Shown: positions 57,378 through 64,000 of the stretch, piece after piece | Numbering within the stretch: position 1 is the stretch's first letter | How the letters are laid out: the number at the start of each line of letters is the position of its first letter | Source of the DNA: Billgrantia campisalis | Lineage (GTDB): Bacteria; Pseudomonadota; Gammaproteobacteria; Pseudomonadales; Halomonadaceae | Length of the DNA stretch: 64,000 nt | NCBI RefSeq assembly: GCF_022341425.1 | Contig: NZ_JABFUC010000010.1 | Location: 1-64,000 of the forward strand | Direction: 5' to 3' | Position numbers and translations under genes: made by a program | The notes under the pieces: model-generated | Databases searched by the model: none | Told to the model about the DNA's origin: nothing | Seen by the model: the letters and a program-made list of their open reading frames with translations, nothing else

Positions 57378-57567
57378 GGCAATGCCGCCTGCATTGCCAC
57401 TGTCTAGATCGATACGAGGTGGTACCATGTCAGTCACAGATAACGTCTTCCCCATGAGAGTCCGCGTCGCTGCCGTAGGCCGCATCGCCACTGCGATGCC
57501 GGGTAGCGTTCCCACATTGCTCGACCGCAACGCCCCGACCGGCCCCGGCCGTCGGGGCGTTGGCGTT
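57378..57567 (+). promoter_or_regulatory. Leucine attenuator of leuA
   Basis: Three hairpins follow the leader peptide: GGCAATG/CATTGCC (57378-57398), GCATCG/CGATGC (57482-57499), and the 11-bp terminator-like AACGCCCCGAC/GTCGGGGCGTT (57529-57561) followed by GGCGTTTCTC. Stalling at leucine codons would change which pairs form. A further open frame at 57427-57594 has a ribosome site (GAGGTGG) but crosses the terminator and is not counted as a gene. Confidence 0.65.
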
Positions 57568-57629
57568 TCTCGTCGTCGAATCCACCGTATCTGATCACCG
57601 CCGCACCGCCAGCCAGGGAGAATGCCGCC

Positions 57630-59336
57630 ATGATGCTCGATAACCCCGCCGCCAAGTACCGTCCCTTCGTTACCGTTGACCTGCCCGACCGCCAGTGGCC
57701 CGCCCGGCGGATCGAGGCGCCGCCGCTGTGGTGCAGCGTCGATCTGCGCGACGGCAACCAGGCGCTGATCGATCCCATGGATCATGAGCGCAAGCAGCGC
57801 CTCTTCGACCTGCTGGTGAAGATCGGCTTCAAGCAGATCGAGGTGGGCTTCCCCTCGGCCTCCCAGACCGATTTCGACTTCGTGCGCGCGCTGATCGAGC
57901 AGAACAAGGTGCCCGACGATGTCACCATCCAGGTGCTGACCCAGGCCCGCCCGCATCTGATCGATCGCACCTTCGAGTCCCTCAAGGGCGCGAAGAACGC
58001 CATCGTTCACGTCTACAACGCCACCGACCCGGTGTTCCGTCGGGTGGTGTTCAACGTCGACAAGGCCGAGTGCACCCAGATCGCCGTGGATGCCACCACC
58101 CTGATCAGGCAGCGCATGGAGGAGGCGCCGGAGACGAACTGGACCTTCCAGTATTCGCCGGAGCTGTTCACCACCACCGAGATGGACTTCGCCAAGGAGG
58201 TGGTCGAAGCGGTGATGGCCGCCTACGGGCCGACGCCCGAGGCGCCGATGATCGTCAACCTGCCGGCCACCGTGGAGGCCGCCACTCCCAACAACTACGC
58301 CGACCAGATCGAGTGGTTCTGCCGCAACGTCAAGAACCGCGACAGCCTGATCGTCAGCCTGCACCCCCACAACGACCGTGGCACCGGCGTGGCGGCGGCG
58401 GAGCTGGGACTGATGGCCGGTGCCGACCGGGTCGAGGGCACCCTGTTTGGCAACGGCGAGCGCACCGGCAACGTGGATCTGGTGACGCTTGCCATGAACC
58501 TCTACACCCAGGGCGTCCACCCGGCGCTGGATTTCTCCAACATCACGCCGATCATGCGCGAGGTGGAGTACTGCAACCAGCTGCCGGTGCACCCGCGCCA
58601 CCCCTACGTGGGCGACCTGGTGTTCACCGCCTTCTCCGGCTCCCACCAGGACGCCATCAAGAAGGGCATGGCCGAGCGTCGCGCCAATCCCGAGGCGGTC
58701 TGGGAGGTGCCCTATCTGCCCATCGACCCGCTGGACGTGGGGCGCAGCTACGAGGCGGTGATTCGCGTCAACAGCCAGTCCGGCAAGGGTGGGGTCTCCT
58801 ACCTGCTGGAGCAGGAGCACGGCATCGAGCTGCCGCGCCGGCTCTCCATCGAGTTCAGCCAGGTGGTCCAGGAAGTGGCCGACCGCACCGGCCGCGAGAT
58901 CACCTCCCAGATGATCTACCAGGCCTTCGCCGACGAGTACGTGGAGCAGACCGCGCCCTTCGCGCTGATCAACCACCGGCTCTCCTCGGAGCCGGACAGC
59001 CCCCGGGTGCATCTGGAGGCGCAGATCGAGCAGCAGGGCGGGCGGCAGACCATTCGCGGCGAAGGCAATGGCCCGCTGGCGGCCTTCATCCGCGCGCTCG
59101 CGGCCGAAGGCCACGACGTGGAGATCATCGACTACCACGAGCACTCCCGCGGCCAGGGTGCCGACGCCGAGGCCATCGCCTATGTGGAGGTGCGCCTCGA
59201 CGGCAAGGCGGTGTTCGGCGTGGGGATCGACGAGAGCATCACCACGGCATCGATGAAGGCGGTGATGAGCGCCATCAACCGTCATGTGTCCAGTGAGGAG
59301 CCCGCGGCCAATGTGACGGCAGCAACGCTCGCTTGA
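57630..59336 (+). CDS. leuA: 2-isopropylmalate synthase
   Basis: Condenses acetyl-CoA with 2-ketoisovalerate, the first step of leucine synthesis. 568 residues of the long IPMS2-type used by pseudomonads and actinobacteria. It has [16 protein letters not shown] (catalytic Arg-Asp), the metal site [31 protein letters not shown], and a C-terminal allosteric domain that normally binds leucine. So both enzyme feedback and the upstream attenuator would sense leucine. ATG 57630 and 57633 are equivalent. Confidence 0.96.
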   Translation: MMLDNPAAKYRPFVTVDLPDRQWPARRIEAPPLWCSVDLRDGNQALIDPMDHERKQRLFDLLVKIGFKQIEVGFPSASQTDFDFVRALIEQNKVPDDVTIQVLTQARPHLIDRTFESLKGAKNAIVHVYNATDPVFRRVVFNVDKAECTQIAVDATTLIRQRMEEAPETNWTFQYSPELFTTTEMDFAKEVVEAVMAAYGPTPEAPMIVNLPATVEAATPNNYADQIEWFCRNVKNRDSLIVSLHPHNDRGTGVAAAELGLMAGADRVEGTLFGNGERTGNVDLVTLAMNLYTQGVHPALDFSNITPIMREVEYCNQLPVHPRHPYVGDLVFTAFSGSHQDAIKKGMAERRANPEAVWEVPYLPIDPLDVGRSYEAVIRVNSQSGKGGVSYLLEQEHGIELPRRLSIEFSQVVQEVADRTGREITSQMIYQAFADEYVEQTAPFALINHRLSSEPDSPRVHLEAQIEQQGGRQTIRGEGNGPLAAFIRALAAEGHDVEIIDYHEHSRGQGADAEAIAYVEVRLDGKAVFGVGIDESITTASMKAVMSAINRHVSSEEPAANVTAATLA

Positions 59337-59349
59337 TAGGCCAGTCATC

Positions 59350-59452
59350 GCGGCTTATCCGAGGGCAGGCTTTCGCGAAGGCGCTGTAAACCCGTCCCTG
59401 GGGGTTTGTCATCCCTGGCAAATGACCTTCGCTTTAGCCTGCCCTCGGCGCC
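59350..59452 (-). repeat. Interspersed paired-hairpin element, copy H, after leuA
   Basis: 103-bp copy in minus orientation, starting 14 bases after the leuA stop. Hairpin 1 is ATTTGCC-AGGGAT-GACAAA with one mismatch (loop 59411-59416). Hairpin 2 is CCC-AGGGAC-GGG (loop 59394-59399). The outer stem carries GAGGGCAGGC and GCCTGCCCTC in place of the GGGGACAGGTC form. Confidence 0.9.
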
Positions 59453-59483
59453 ACTTACGTCGGCAGGCTCCTCTAACATTTTG

Positions 59484-59566
59484 CTCGTCCCTCGTCCCTC
59501 GTCCCTCGTCCCTCGTCCCTCGTCCCTCGTCCCTCGTCCCTCGTCCCTCGTCCCTCGTCCCTCGTC
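59484..59566. repeat. Heptamer tandem repeat (CTCGTCC)n at the epmB 3' end
   Basis: Eleven perfect copies plus six bases. The last two bases overlap the epmB stop codon on the other strand. Same unit as the decayed arrays at 8144-8206 and 14691-14719, and two substitutions away from CTCGAAC at 1-223. Confidence 0.97.
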
Positions 59567-60650
59567 AGAGAGGCGTCTTGCTTCCCTCGCCGGGGATCTC
59601 CCGCACCAGGGTGGGCATCAGAAAGCCCGGTAGCACCTTGCGCAGGCCCGCGACCAGCTCGCGGGCCTCGTCGTCGGGGACGTCGAAGTGGGCCGCGCCG
59701 GCCACCGGGTCGAGCACGTGCAGGTAGTAGGGCAGCACCCCGGCCTCGAACAGTCGTTCGGAGAGCGCGGCCTGGGCGTCGATCGAGTCGTTGACGCCGC
59801 GCAGCAGCACGCTCTGGTTGAGCAGCGTCACGCCCGCGTTTTTCAGTCGAGCGCAGGCATCGATCACCGCCTGGTCGATCTCCTGGGCGTGGTTGATATG
59901 CAGCACCACGACCTTCTGCAGGCGCGTCGCGGCGAGCCAGCCGAGCAGGGCGTCGTCGACACGGTCGGGTATCACCACCGGCAAACGGGTGTGAATCCTC
60001 AGGCGCCGGAGGTGGGGGATGGCGTCGAGGCGTTCCACCAGCCAGCCGAGTTGGCGGTCGCTGGCGGCCAGCGGGTCGCCGCCGGAGAGGATCGCTTCGT
60101 GGAGAGTGTCGTCCCGGCGCAGGGTGTCCAGCGTTGCGTCCCACTGGGCCCGGGAAGGGGCGTTCTCGGTGTAGGGGAAGTGGCGCCGGAAGCAGTAGCG
60201 GCAGTTTACCGCGCAGGCGGGGCTGGCGATCAGCAGCACCCGCCCGGCGTATTTGTGGATCAGCCCGCGCGCCGGGCTGTGCTCGGCCTCGGCCAGGGGG
60301 TCGGCCACATAGCCGGGGGTGGCCGCGGTCTCCTCACCCAGCGGCAGCACCTGGCGCAGCAGGGGATCATCGGGGTCGCCCGGGCGCATGCGCGCCAGGA
60401 AAGCCTCGGGCACCCGCACCTCGAACAGGGCGTGGCCCGCCTCGGCGCCGGGCCGCCAGGCGTCGTCCAGCCCGAGCCGGCGGCACAGCTCGGCCGGGTC
60501 GCGGATGGCCCGGGCGAGCTGGGACTGCCAGGCGGCGGGTGCCTGCAGCGGCTGGGTTTCGTCAGGGCGGGCGGTAACGCTCGAGGCTGAGCCGGCGACA
60601 GGTCTACGAGGGGGCGCTATAAACCCTTCCCTGGGCGCTACCGACGCCAT
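59565..60650 (-). CDS. epmB: EF-P beta-lysylation protein EpmB (lysine 2,3-aminomutase)
   Basis: Radical-SAM enzyme that makes (R)-beta-lysine, used by EpmA to modify EF-P. 361 residues from the ATG at 60650. The iron-sulfur motif is CAVNCRYCFRRHF (CxxxCxxC). FSGGDPL-type ILSGGDPLAASD, LRIHTRLPVVIP and HINHAQEID (PLP region) match the family. No start codon exists between the element and the conserved AWQSQLARAIRDPAELC, so the only reasonable ATG lies inside interspersed element G, within a hairpin loop. The first 21 residues are therefore element-derived. Divergent from efp. Confidence 0.9.
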   Translation of the reverse strand: MASVAPREGFIAPPRRPVAGSASSVTARPDETQPLQAPAAWQSQLARAIRDPAELCRRLGLDDAWRPGAEAGHALFEVRVPEAFLARMRPGDPDDPLLRQVLPLGEETAATPGYVADPLAEAEHSPARGLIHKYAGRVLLIASPACAVNCRYCFRRHFPYTENAPSRAQWDATLDTLRRDDTLHEAILSGGDPLAASDRQLGWLVERLDAIPHLRRLRIHTRLPVVIPDRVDDALLGWLAATRLQKVVVLHINHAQEIDQAVIDACARLKNAGVTLLNQSVLLRGVNDSIDAQAALSERLFEAGVLPYYLHVLDPVAGAAHFDVPDDEARELVAGLRKVLPGFLMPTLVREIPGEGSKTPL

Positions 60651-60690
60651 CCCTGGCGTAGGACCCCCTCTGCGACCTGTCCCCGGCGCC
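60592..60690 (-). repeat. Interspersed paired-hairpin element, copy G, holding the epmB start
   Basis: 99-bp copy in minus orientation. Hairpin 1 is ACGCC-AGGGAT-GGCGT (loop 60649-60654); the AT of the loop and the following G form the epmB start codon. Hairpin 2 is CCC-AGGGAA-GGG (loop 60627-60632). The outer stem contains GACAGGTC/GACCTGTC. It lies between divergent epmB and efp. Confidence 0.92.
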
Positions 60691-60868
60691 TCTCGCTGTG
60701 AACAGCGCTGTCTGCTCTCTTCGCCTACGTCGTGGCACTGCAAAGGGGCGGGGCTTCGGGTTATCATGCGGCACACCAGTTACTAGGGGCGAAGGGGTTG
60801 CGCCCTCGTCGATTTCTATCCGCGCGCTCGGTCCGTGCCGAGACGCGCTCGATCATACGAGAGACAAC

Positions 60869-61435
60869 ATGGCGAACTATTCTACCAACGAATTCAAGGG
60901 TGGTCTGAAGGTGATGCTGGACGGCGACCCCTGTGCGATCGTCGAGAACGAGTTCGTGAAGCCGGGCAAGGGGCAGGCCTTCAACCGCGTCAAGCTGCGC
61001 AACCTGATGACCGGCCGGGTCTGGGAGCGCACCTTCAAGTCGGGCGATAGCCTGGAAGGTGCCGATGTGCTCGACCTGGAGATGGAGTACCTCTATAACG
61101 ACGGTGAGATGTGGTACTTCATGAAGACCGATGGCTCCTTTGAGCAGTATCCGGTAGAGAAAAAGGCGCTGGGCGACACCGAGAAATGGCTCAAGGAGCA
61201 GGTGGCCTACACCGTGACGCTGTGGAACGACAACGCCATTAGCGTGACCCCGCCCAACTTCATCGAACTCGAGGTGGTCGAGACCGACCCGGGCCTCAAG
61301 GGCGATACCGCCCAGGGCGGCTCCAAGCCGGCCACGCTCTCCTCCGGTGCCGTGGTCCGCGTGCCGCTGTTTATCAACCAGGGTGAGGTGCTGAAGGTCG
61401 ATACGCGCAGTGGTGAGTACGTCTCCCGCGCTTGA
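60869..61435 (+). CDS. efp: Elongation factor P
   Basis: Relieves ribosome stalling at polyproline stretches. 188 residues, the normal length. The modified lysine is Lys34 in [11 protein letters not shown], the form recognised by EpmA. Both modification enzymes flank this gene (epmB on one side, epmA on the other), which strongly supports beta-lysylation rather than rhamnosylation. The ATG at 60869 follows ACGAGAG; longer frames start inside element G. Confidence 0.97.
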   Translation: MANYSTNEFKGGLKVMLDGDPCAIVENEFVKPGKGQAFNRVKLRNLMTGRVWERTFKSGDSLEGADVLDLEMEYLYNDGEMWYFMKTDGSFEQYPVEKKALGDTEKWLKEQVAYTVTLWNDNAISVTPPNFIELEVVETDPGLKGDTAQGGSKPATLSSGAVVRVPLFINQGEVLKVDTRSGEYVSRA

Positions 61436-61581
61436 GGTGCGGCCCTTCCTGCGCTCGCTCATACGGCGTTGAATCCTTGCACGGCTTGCTCATTTAGCGC
61501 TGCTAAACTCCGCCGCCTTAGCCAGGATTCGCCTAGTCTGAGCATTGCTCGGAGAGGGCGATAGTGTTGCTTGTGTGGCTA

Positions 61582-61692
61582 GCGGCGCCGGGGACAGGTC
61601 GGAGCGGAGGTCATTTGTCATGGATGACAAATGTAGCGCCCAGGGAGGGGTTCACAGCGCCTCCGCGAAGTGCCTGTCGCCGGATCAGCCGC
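61582..61692 (+). repeat. Interspersed paired-hairpin element, reference copy A, between efp and epmA
   Basis: 111 bp bounded by GCGGC and GCCGC. Arms GACAGG and CCTGTC, then GCGGAGG and CCTCCGC, pair as a long outer stem. Inside are hairpin 1, ATTTGTC-ATGGAT-GACAAAT (loop 61620-61625), a conserved GTAGC linker, and hairpin 2, CCC-AGGGAG-GGG (loop 61642-61647). Both loops are hexanucleotides of form ANGGAN closed by C-G. It occupies part of the 325-base gap between efp and epmA. Confidence 0.95.
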
Positions 61693-61713
61693 ACTCTCCG
61701 ACAGCTTCCACGT

Positions 61714-61738
61714 AGGCCACGCTAATCCAGCGTGGCCT
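61714..61738 (+). terminator. Hairpin upstream of epmA
   Basis: AGGCCACGC-TAATCCA-GCGTGGCCT is a perfect 9-bp stem with a 7-base loop ending 22 bases before the epmA start. Only a weak T-rich tail follows, so it may be a terminator for efp or a leader structure. Confidence 0.5.
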
Positions 61739-61760
61739 TCATCGTTCCGGAGAAGATGTC

Positions 61761-62747
61761 ATGGCGACTGACTGGCGGCCCACGGCGAGTATCGAGACGC
61801 TGCGCGAGCGGGCGCGGCTGTTGGCCGAGGTGCGGGCTTTCTTTGCCGCGCGTGGGGTGCTGGAGGTGGAGACCCCGGTGCTCGGCCATGGCGGCAGCAC
61901 CGATGTGCATCTCGCCTCGCTTTGCGCCGAGGCGACGACCCCGGCCGGGCGGGAGCGGCTGTGGCTGCAGACCTCGCCGGAGTTTCATATGAAGCGACTG
62001 CTCGCTGCGGGAAGCGGGCCGATCTTCCAATTGGCACGCAGTTTCCGTGATGGCGAGGTGGGGCGCCGCCACAACCTCGAGTTCACTATGCTGGAGTGGT
62101 ACCGGCCGGGGTTTTCCCTCGATGCGCTGATCGATGAAACGGCCGAGCTGGTCGGCGCGGTGCTGGGCCCAGAACTGGGGGAAGAGGCGGGTCCGCTGCG
62201 TCGGCGCCGTTACCGCGAGCTGTTCCGCGAGCACTTGGGGCTCGACCCCTTCCACGAGCCGCTGCCGGCGCTGCGCCGCCTGGCCGCCGAGCGGGGCGGG
62301 CTGGATATGACCGATTCGCCCCGCGACGCCTGCCTCGATCTGCTGATCAGCCTCGAGATCGAGCCGACGCTGGGGCGAGACGGTCTCGACGTGGTGGTGG
62401 ACTACCCGGCCAGCCAGGCGGCCCTGGCGCGGCGCCACCGCGATCCCGAGGACGGTGAGTGGGTGGCCTCGCGCTTCGAGGTGTATCGGGCGGGGCTGGA
62501 GCTCGCCAACGGTTACGATGAGCTCACCGACGCCCAAGAGCAGCGCGCCCGCTTCGCCGCGGACAACGCCGAACGCCGCGCGGCGGGGCTGCCCGAGGTG
62601 GATGTCGACGCGCGCCTGCTCGCGGCCCTGGAGCACGGCATGCCGGCGGGCAGCGGGGTGGCGCTCGGCCTCGACCGACTGATCCAGCTGGCGCTGGGCA
62701 AGCAGAGCGTGGCCGAGGTGATGGCCTTCGCCACGCCGCGCTGCTAG
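61761..62747 (+). CDS. epmA: EF-P lysine ligase EpmA (GenX/PoxA)
   Basis: Class II lysyl-tRNA synthetase paralogue that attaches beta-lysine to Lys34 of EF-P. 328 residues, lacking the tRNA anticodon-binding domain of true LysRS. Class II motifs: [19 protein letters not shown], motif 2 [20 protein letters not shown], and motif 3 [17 protein letters not shown]. Its stop overlaps the convergent psd stop by four bases. Confidence 0.95.
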   Translation: MATDWRPTASIETLRERARLLAEVRAFFAARGVLEVETPVLGHGGSTDVHLASLCAEATTPAGRERLWLQTSPEFHMKRLLAAGSGPIFQLARSFRDGEVGRRHNLEFTMLEWYRPGFSLDALIDETAELVGAVLGPELGEEAGPLRRRRYRELFREHLGLDPFHEPLPALRRLAAERGGLDMTDSPRDACLDLLISLEIEPTLGRDGLDVVVDYPASQAALARRHRDPEDGEWVASRFEVYRAGLELANGYDELTDAQEQRARFAADNAERRAAGLPEVDVDARLLAALEHGMPAGSGVALGLDRLIQLALGKQSVAEVMAFATPRC

Positions 62748-63730
62748 ATGCGCGAGGCCAGGGCGCCGGGGGGAAGTCGAAGCGGAGGTCCTATGCCAGG
62801 GATGGCATCGGTAGCGCCCAGGGATGGGTTCACAGCGCCTCCGCGATGGTCCGGCACCCCGGGACTTTCCGCCGGGAAAGCCCTGGCCCAGTGAGTCAGC
62901 TCCCCCAACGACTGCCCCATCTGCACCTTGGCGTCGGGCTCGAGACCCTCGGCGAAGGCGACCGGCTCGGCGAAGCCCATCACCACCGTGGAGCCGAGCT
63001 TGAAGCGGCCCATCTCCGCGCCCTTTTCGAGGCGCACCGGCGTGTCGAAGCGCAGGCGCTGCACGCCGCCGCGGGGCAGCGGGGTGATCTGGCCGGCCCA
63101 TACCGTCTCGATGGCGGCGACGATCATCGCCCCCACCAGTACCAGCACCATGGGGCCGTGCTCGGTATCGAAGTGGCAGACCAGCCGCTCGTTGCGGGCG
63201 AAGAGGTTGGGCACGTGCCGGGTGGTGGCGGCGTTGACCGAGAACAGCCGCCCCGGCACATAGACCATCTCGGTGAGTGTGCCCGCCAGCGGCATATGCA
63301 CCCGGTGGTAGTCCTTGGGCGACAGGTAGACGGTGGCGAAGCTGCCGCCCAGGTAGCGCTGCGCCGCCTCGCCGTCGCCGCCCAGCAGGTCGGCCATGGC
63401 GAAGCGGTGCCCCTTGGCCTGGATCAGCTGTCCCGCGGTCACGGCGCCGAACTGCGACAGGGTGCCGTCGGCGGGGCACAGCAGGCCGTCGCCCAGGGGG
63501 CGGGCCTCGGGCGTCAGCGGGCGGGTGAAGAAGTCGTTGAAGCTGGCGTAGGCGGTCGGCTCGGGCTCGGCGGCCTGGCGCATATCGACCTTGAAGCGCC
63601 GGATAAAGGCCTTGATCAGCAGGTTCTTGAGCCAGCCGATCCGCGTCTCGGCGAGTCGGCCCACCAGCCGCGAGAGCAGATGGTGGGGGAGCGGGTATTG
63701 GATCAGAGCAAAGAGTTTGGCAAGTGACAC
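62744..63730 (-). CDS. psd: Phosphatidylserine decarboxylase proenzyme with element-derived tail
   Basis: Makes phosphatidylethanolamine in the inner membrane. 328 residues. Self-cleavage at the conserved LGST (Gly246-Ser247) yields the pyruvoyl enzyme. Asp88 (CPADGT) and His145 (YHRVHMP) complete the processing triad. Family similarity ends near AFPAESPG; the last 40 or so residues ([16 protein letters not shown] and onward) are translated from interspersed element B, and the frame then runs into the epmA stop region. The rhodanese gene lies upstream, the arrangement known from Pseudomonas. Confidence 0.94.
   Translation of the reverse strand: MSLAKLFALIQYPLPHHLLSRLVGRLAETRIGWLKNLLIKAFIRRFKVDMRQAAEPEPTAYASFNDFFTRPLTPEARPLGDGLLCPADGTLSQFGAVTAGQLIQAKGHRFAMADLLGGDGEAAQRYLGGSFATVYLSPKDYHRVHMPLAGTLTEMVYVPGRLFSVNAATTRHVPNLFARNERLVCHFDTEHGPMVLVLVGAMIVAAIETVWAGQITPLPRGGVQRLRFDTPVRLEKGAEMGRFKLGSTVVMGFAEPVAFAEGLEPDAKVQMGQSLGELTHWARAFPAESPGVPDHRGGAVNPSLGATDAIPGIGPPLRLPPGALASRI
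62761..62866 (+). repeat. Interspersed paired-hairpin element, copy B, inside the psd 3' end
   Basis: 106 bp, plus orientation. Hairpin 1 is ATGCC-AGGGAT-GGCAT (loop 62798-62803). Hairpin 2 is CCC-AGGGAT-GGG (loop 62820-62825). The right end is CCGGCACCCCGGGA, less well paired than in other copies. The whole copy is read through in frame by psd on the other strand. Confidence 0.9.
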
Positions 63731-63745
63731 GTAAGGGTTTCCGTT

Positions 63746-64000
63746 CTATTTTTCGATGGGCGTATCGTCGCGGTTACCCCATTCCATCCAGGAGCCGCCG
63801 TAGCCGCGCATGCGCTCGAAGCCCAGCGCCCGGCCCACCAGCCAGGTGAAACCGCTGCGGTGGTGGCTCTGGCAGTGGGTGACCACTTCCATGTCCGGGG
63901 TCAGGCCCAGGGCCTCGAGTTCGGTGATCAGCTCGGCGTAGTCGCGAATGCGCAGGCCGCGCTCCGGGTCCATGGCCCGGGTCCACTCCAGGTTCACGGC
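63746..64000 (-). CDS. Rhodanese-type sulfurtransferase, C-terminal part
   Basis: The 84 or so C-terminal residues of a thiosulfate sulfurtransferase; the start lies beyond the right edge. AVNLEWTRAMD is the usual internal segment, so the GTG near 63997 is an internal valine and not a start. The active-site loop is VVTHCQSHHRSGF with the persulfide cysteine, followed by RMRGYGGSWMEWGNRDDTPI, typical of two-domain rhodaneses. Located upstream of psd as in Pseudomonas (rhdA-psd). Confidence 0.9.
   Translation of the reverse strand, partial: AVNLEWTRAMDPERGLRIRDYAELITELEALGLTPDMEVVTHCQSHHRSGFTWLVGRALGFERMRGYGGSWMEWGNRDDTPIEK

Noticed and set aside
57427..57594. 55-codon frame with a good ribosome site between the leuA leader peptide and leuA
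   Set aside because: It runs through the terminator-like hairpin, shows no leucine enrichment and no family; best seen as part of the attenuator region.

Overview
The window is about 64 kb of GC-rich chromosome. It looks like a halophilic gammaproteobacterium, most likely Halomonadaceae. The assignment rests on gene content and order, with no database search: an rppH-ptsP-TauE-lgt-thyA-folA run, nudF-yqiB-cpdA, yqiA-parE with parC, cmoA/cmoB, efp with epmA and epmB, psd next to a rhodanese, and a bacterial voltage-gated sodium channel. Nearly everything is core housekeeping. No transposase, integrase, phage gene or CRISPR array was found.

Layout. 1-8.1 kb: a heptamer tandem repeat, then pckA, msrB, tex, gshA-dsbB and rsd. 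8.1-12.4 kb: an RND efflux pump (adaptor plus permease) on the minus strand. 12.9-23 kb: mdh, a HAD phosphatase, rppH, ptsP, an NRDE protein, a degenerate sensor/response-regulator protein, a TauE exporter, lgt, thyA and folA. 23.4-29.1 kb: a ProQ-like RNA chaperone, a porin, an FNR/Anr regulator with its own FNR box, a diguanylate cyclase and tRNA-Arg(CCU). 29.2-35.3 kb: a second RND pump and an amidase. 35.5-44.6 kb: cmoM-rsmC, a DUF2442/DUF4160 pair, greB, a TPR protein, nudF-yqiB-cpdA, cysDN and a zinc peptidase. 44.6-56.3 kb: cmoB, a PLD-like protein and cmoA on the minus strand, then pgi, yqiA-parE, parC, serB and a small conserved gene. 56.4-64 kb: the sodium channel, an attenuator-controlled leuA, epmB, efp, epmA, psd and the end of a rhodanese.

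Themes. Translation and RNA functions are prominent: EF-P with both beta-lysylation enzymes, the CmoA/CmoB wobble-uridine pathway and CmoM, RsmC, RppH, ProQ, Tex and GreB. Pathways that work together include thyA-folA (dTMP synthesis and folate recycling), cysDN (sulfate activation), and gshA-dsbB (thiol chemistry).

The most unusual content is repetitive. (1) A family of roughly 100-110 bp interspersed elements has eight near-complete copies and one or two remnants. Each folds as an outer stem enclosing two small hairpins with a six-base loop of form ANGGAN, normally closed by C-G. Stem sequences differ between copies but the loop pattern is kept. ANGGAN in a hexaloop is the recognition signature of CsrA/RsmA/RsmE proteins. 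Several copies have entered coding sequence: the amidase and psd 3' ends, and the only apparent epmB start codon. (2) Heptamer tandem repeats (CTCGAAC, CTCGTCC and decayed forms) occur at four loci, one forming the C-terminus of an RND permease. (3) A leucine-rich leader peptide with three rare CTA codons precedes leuA.
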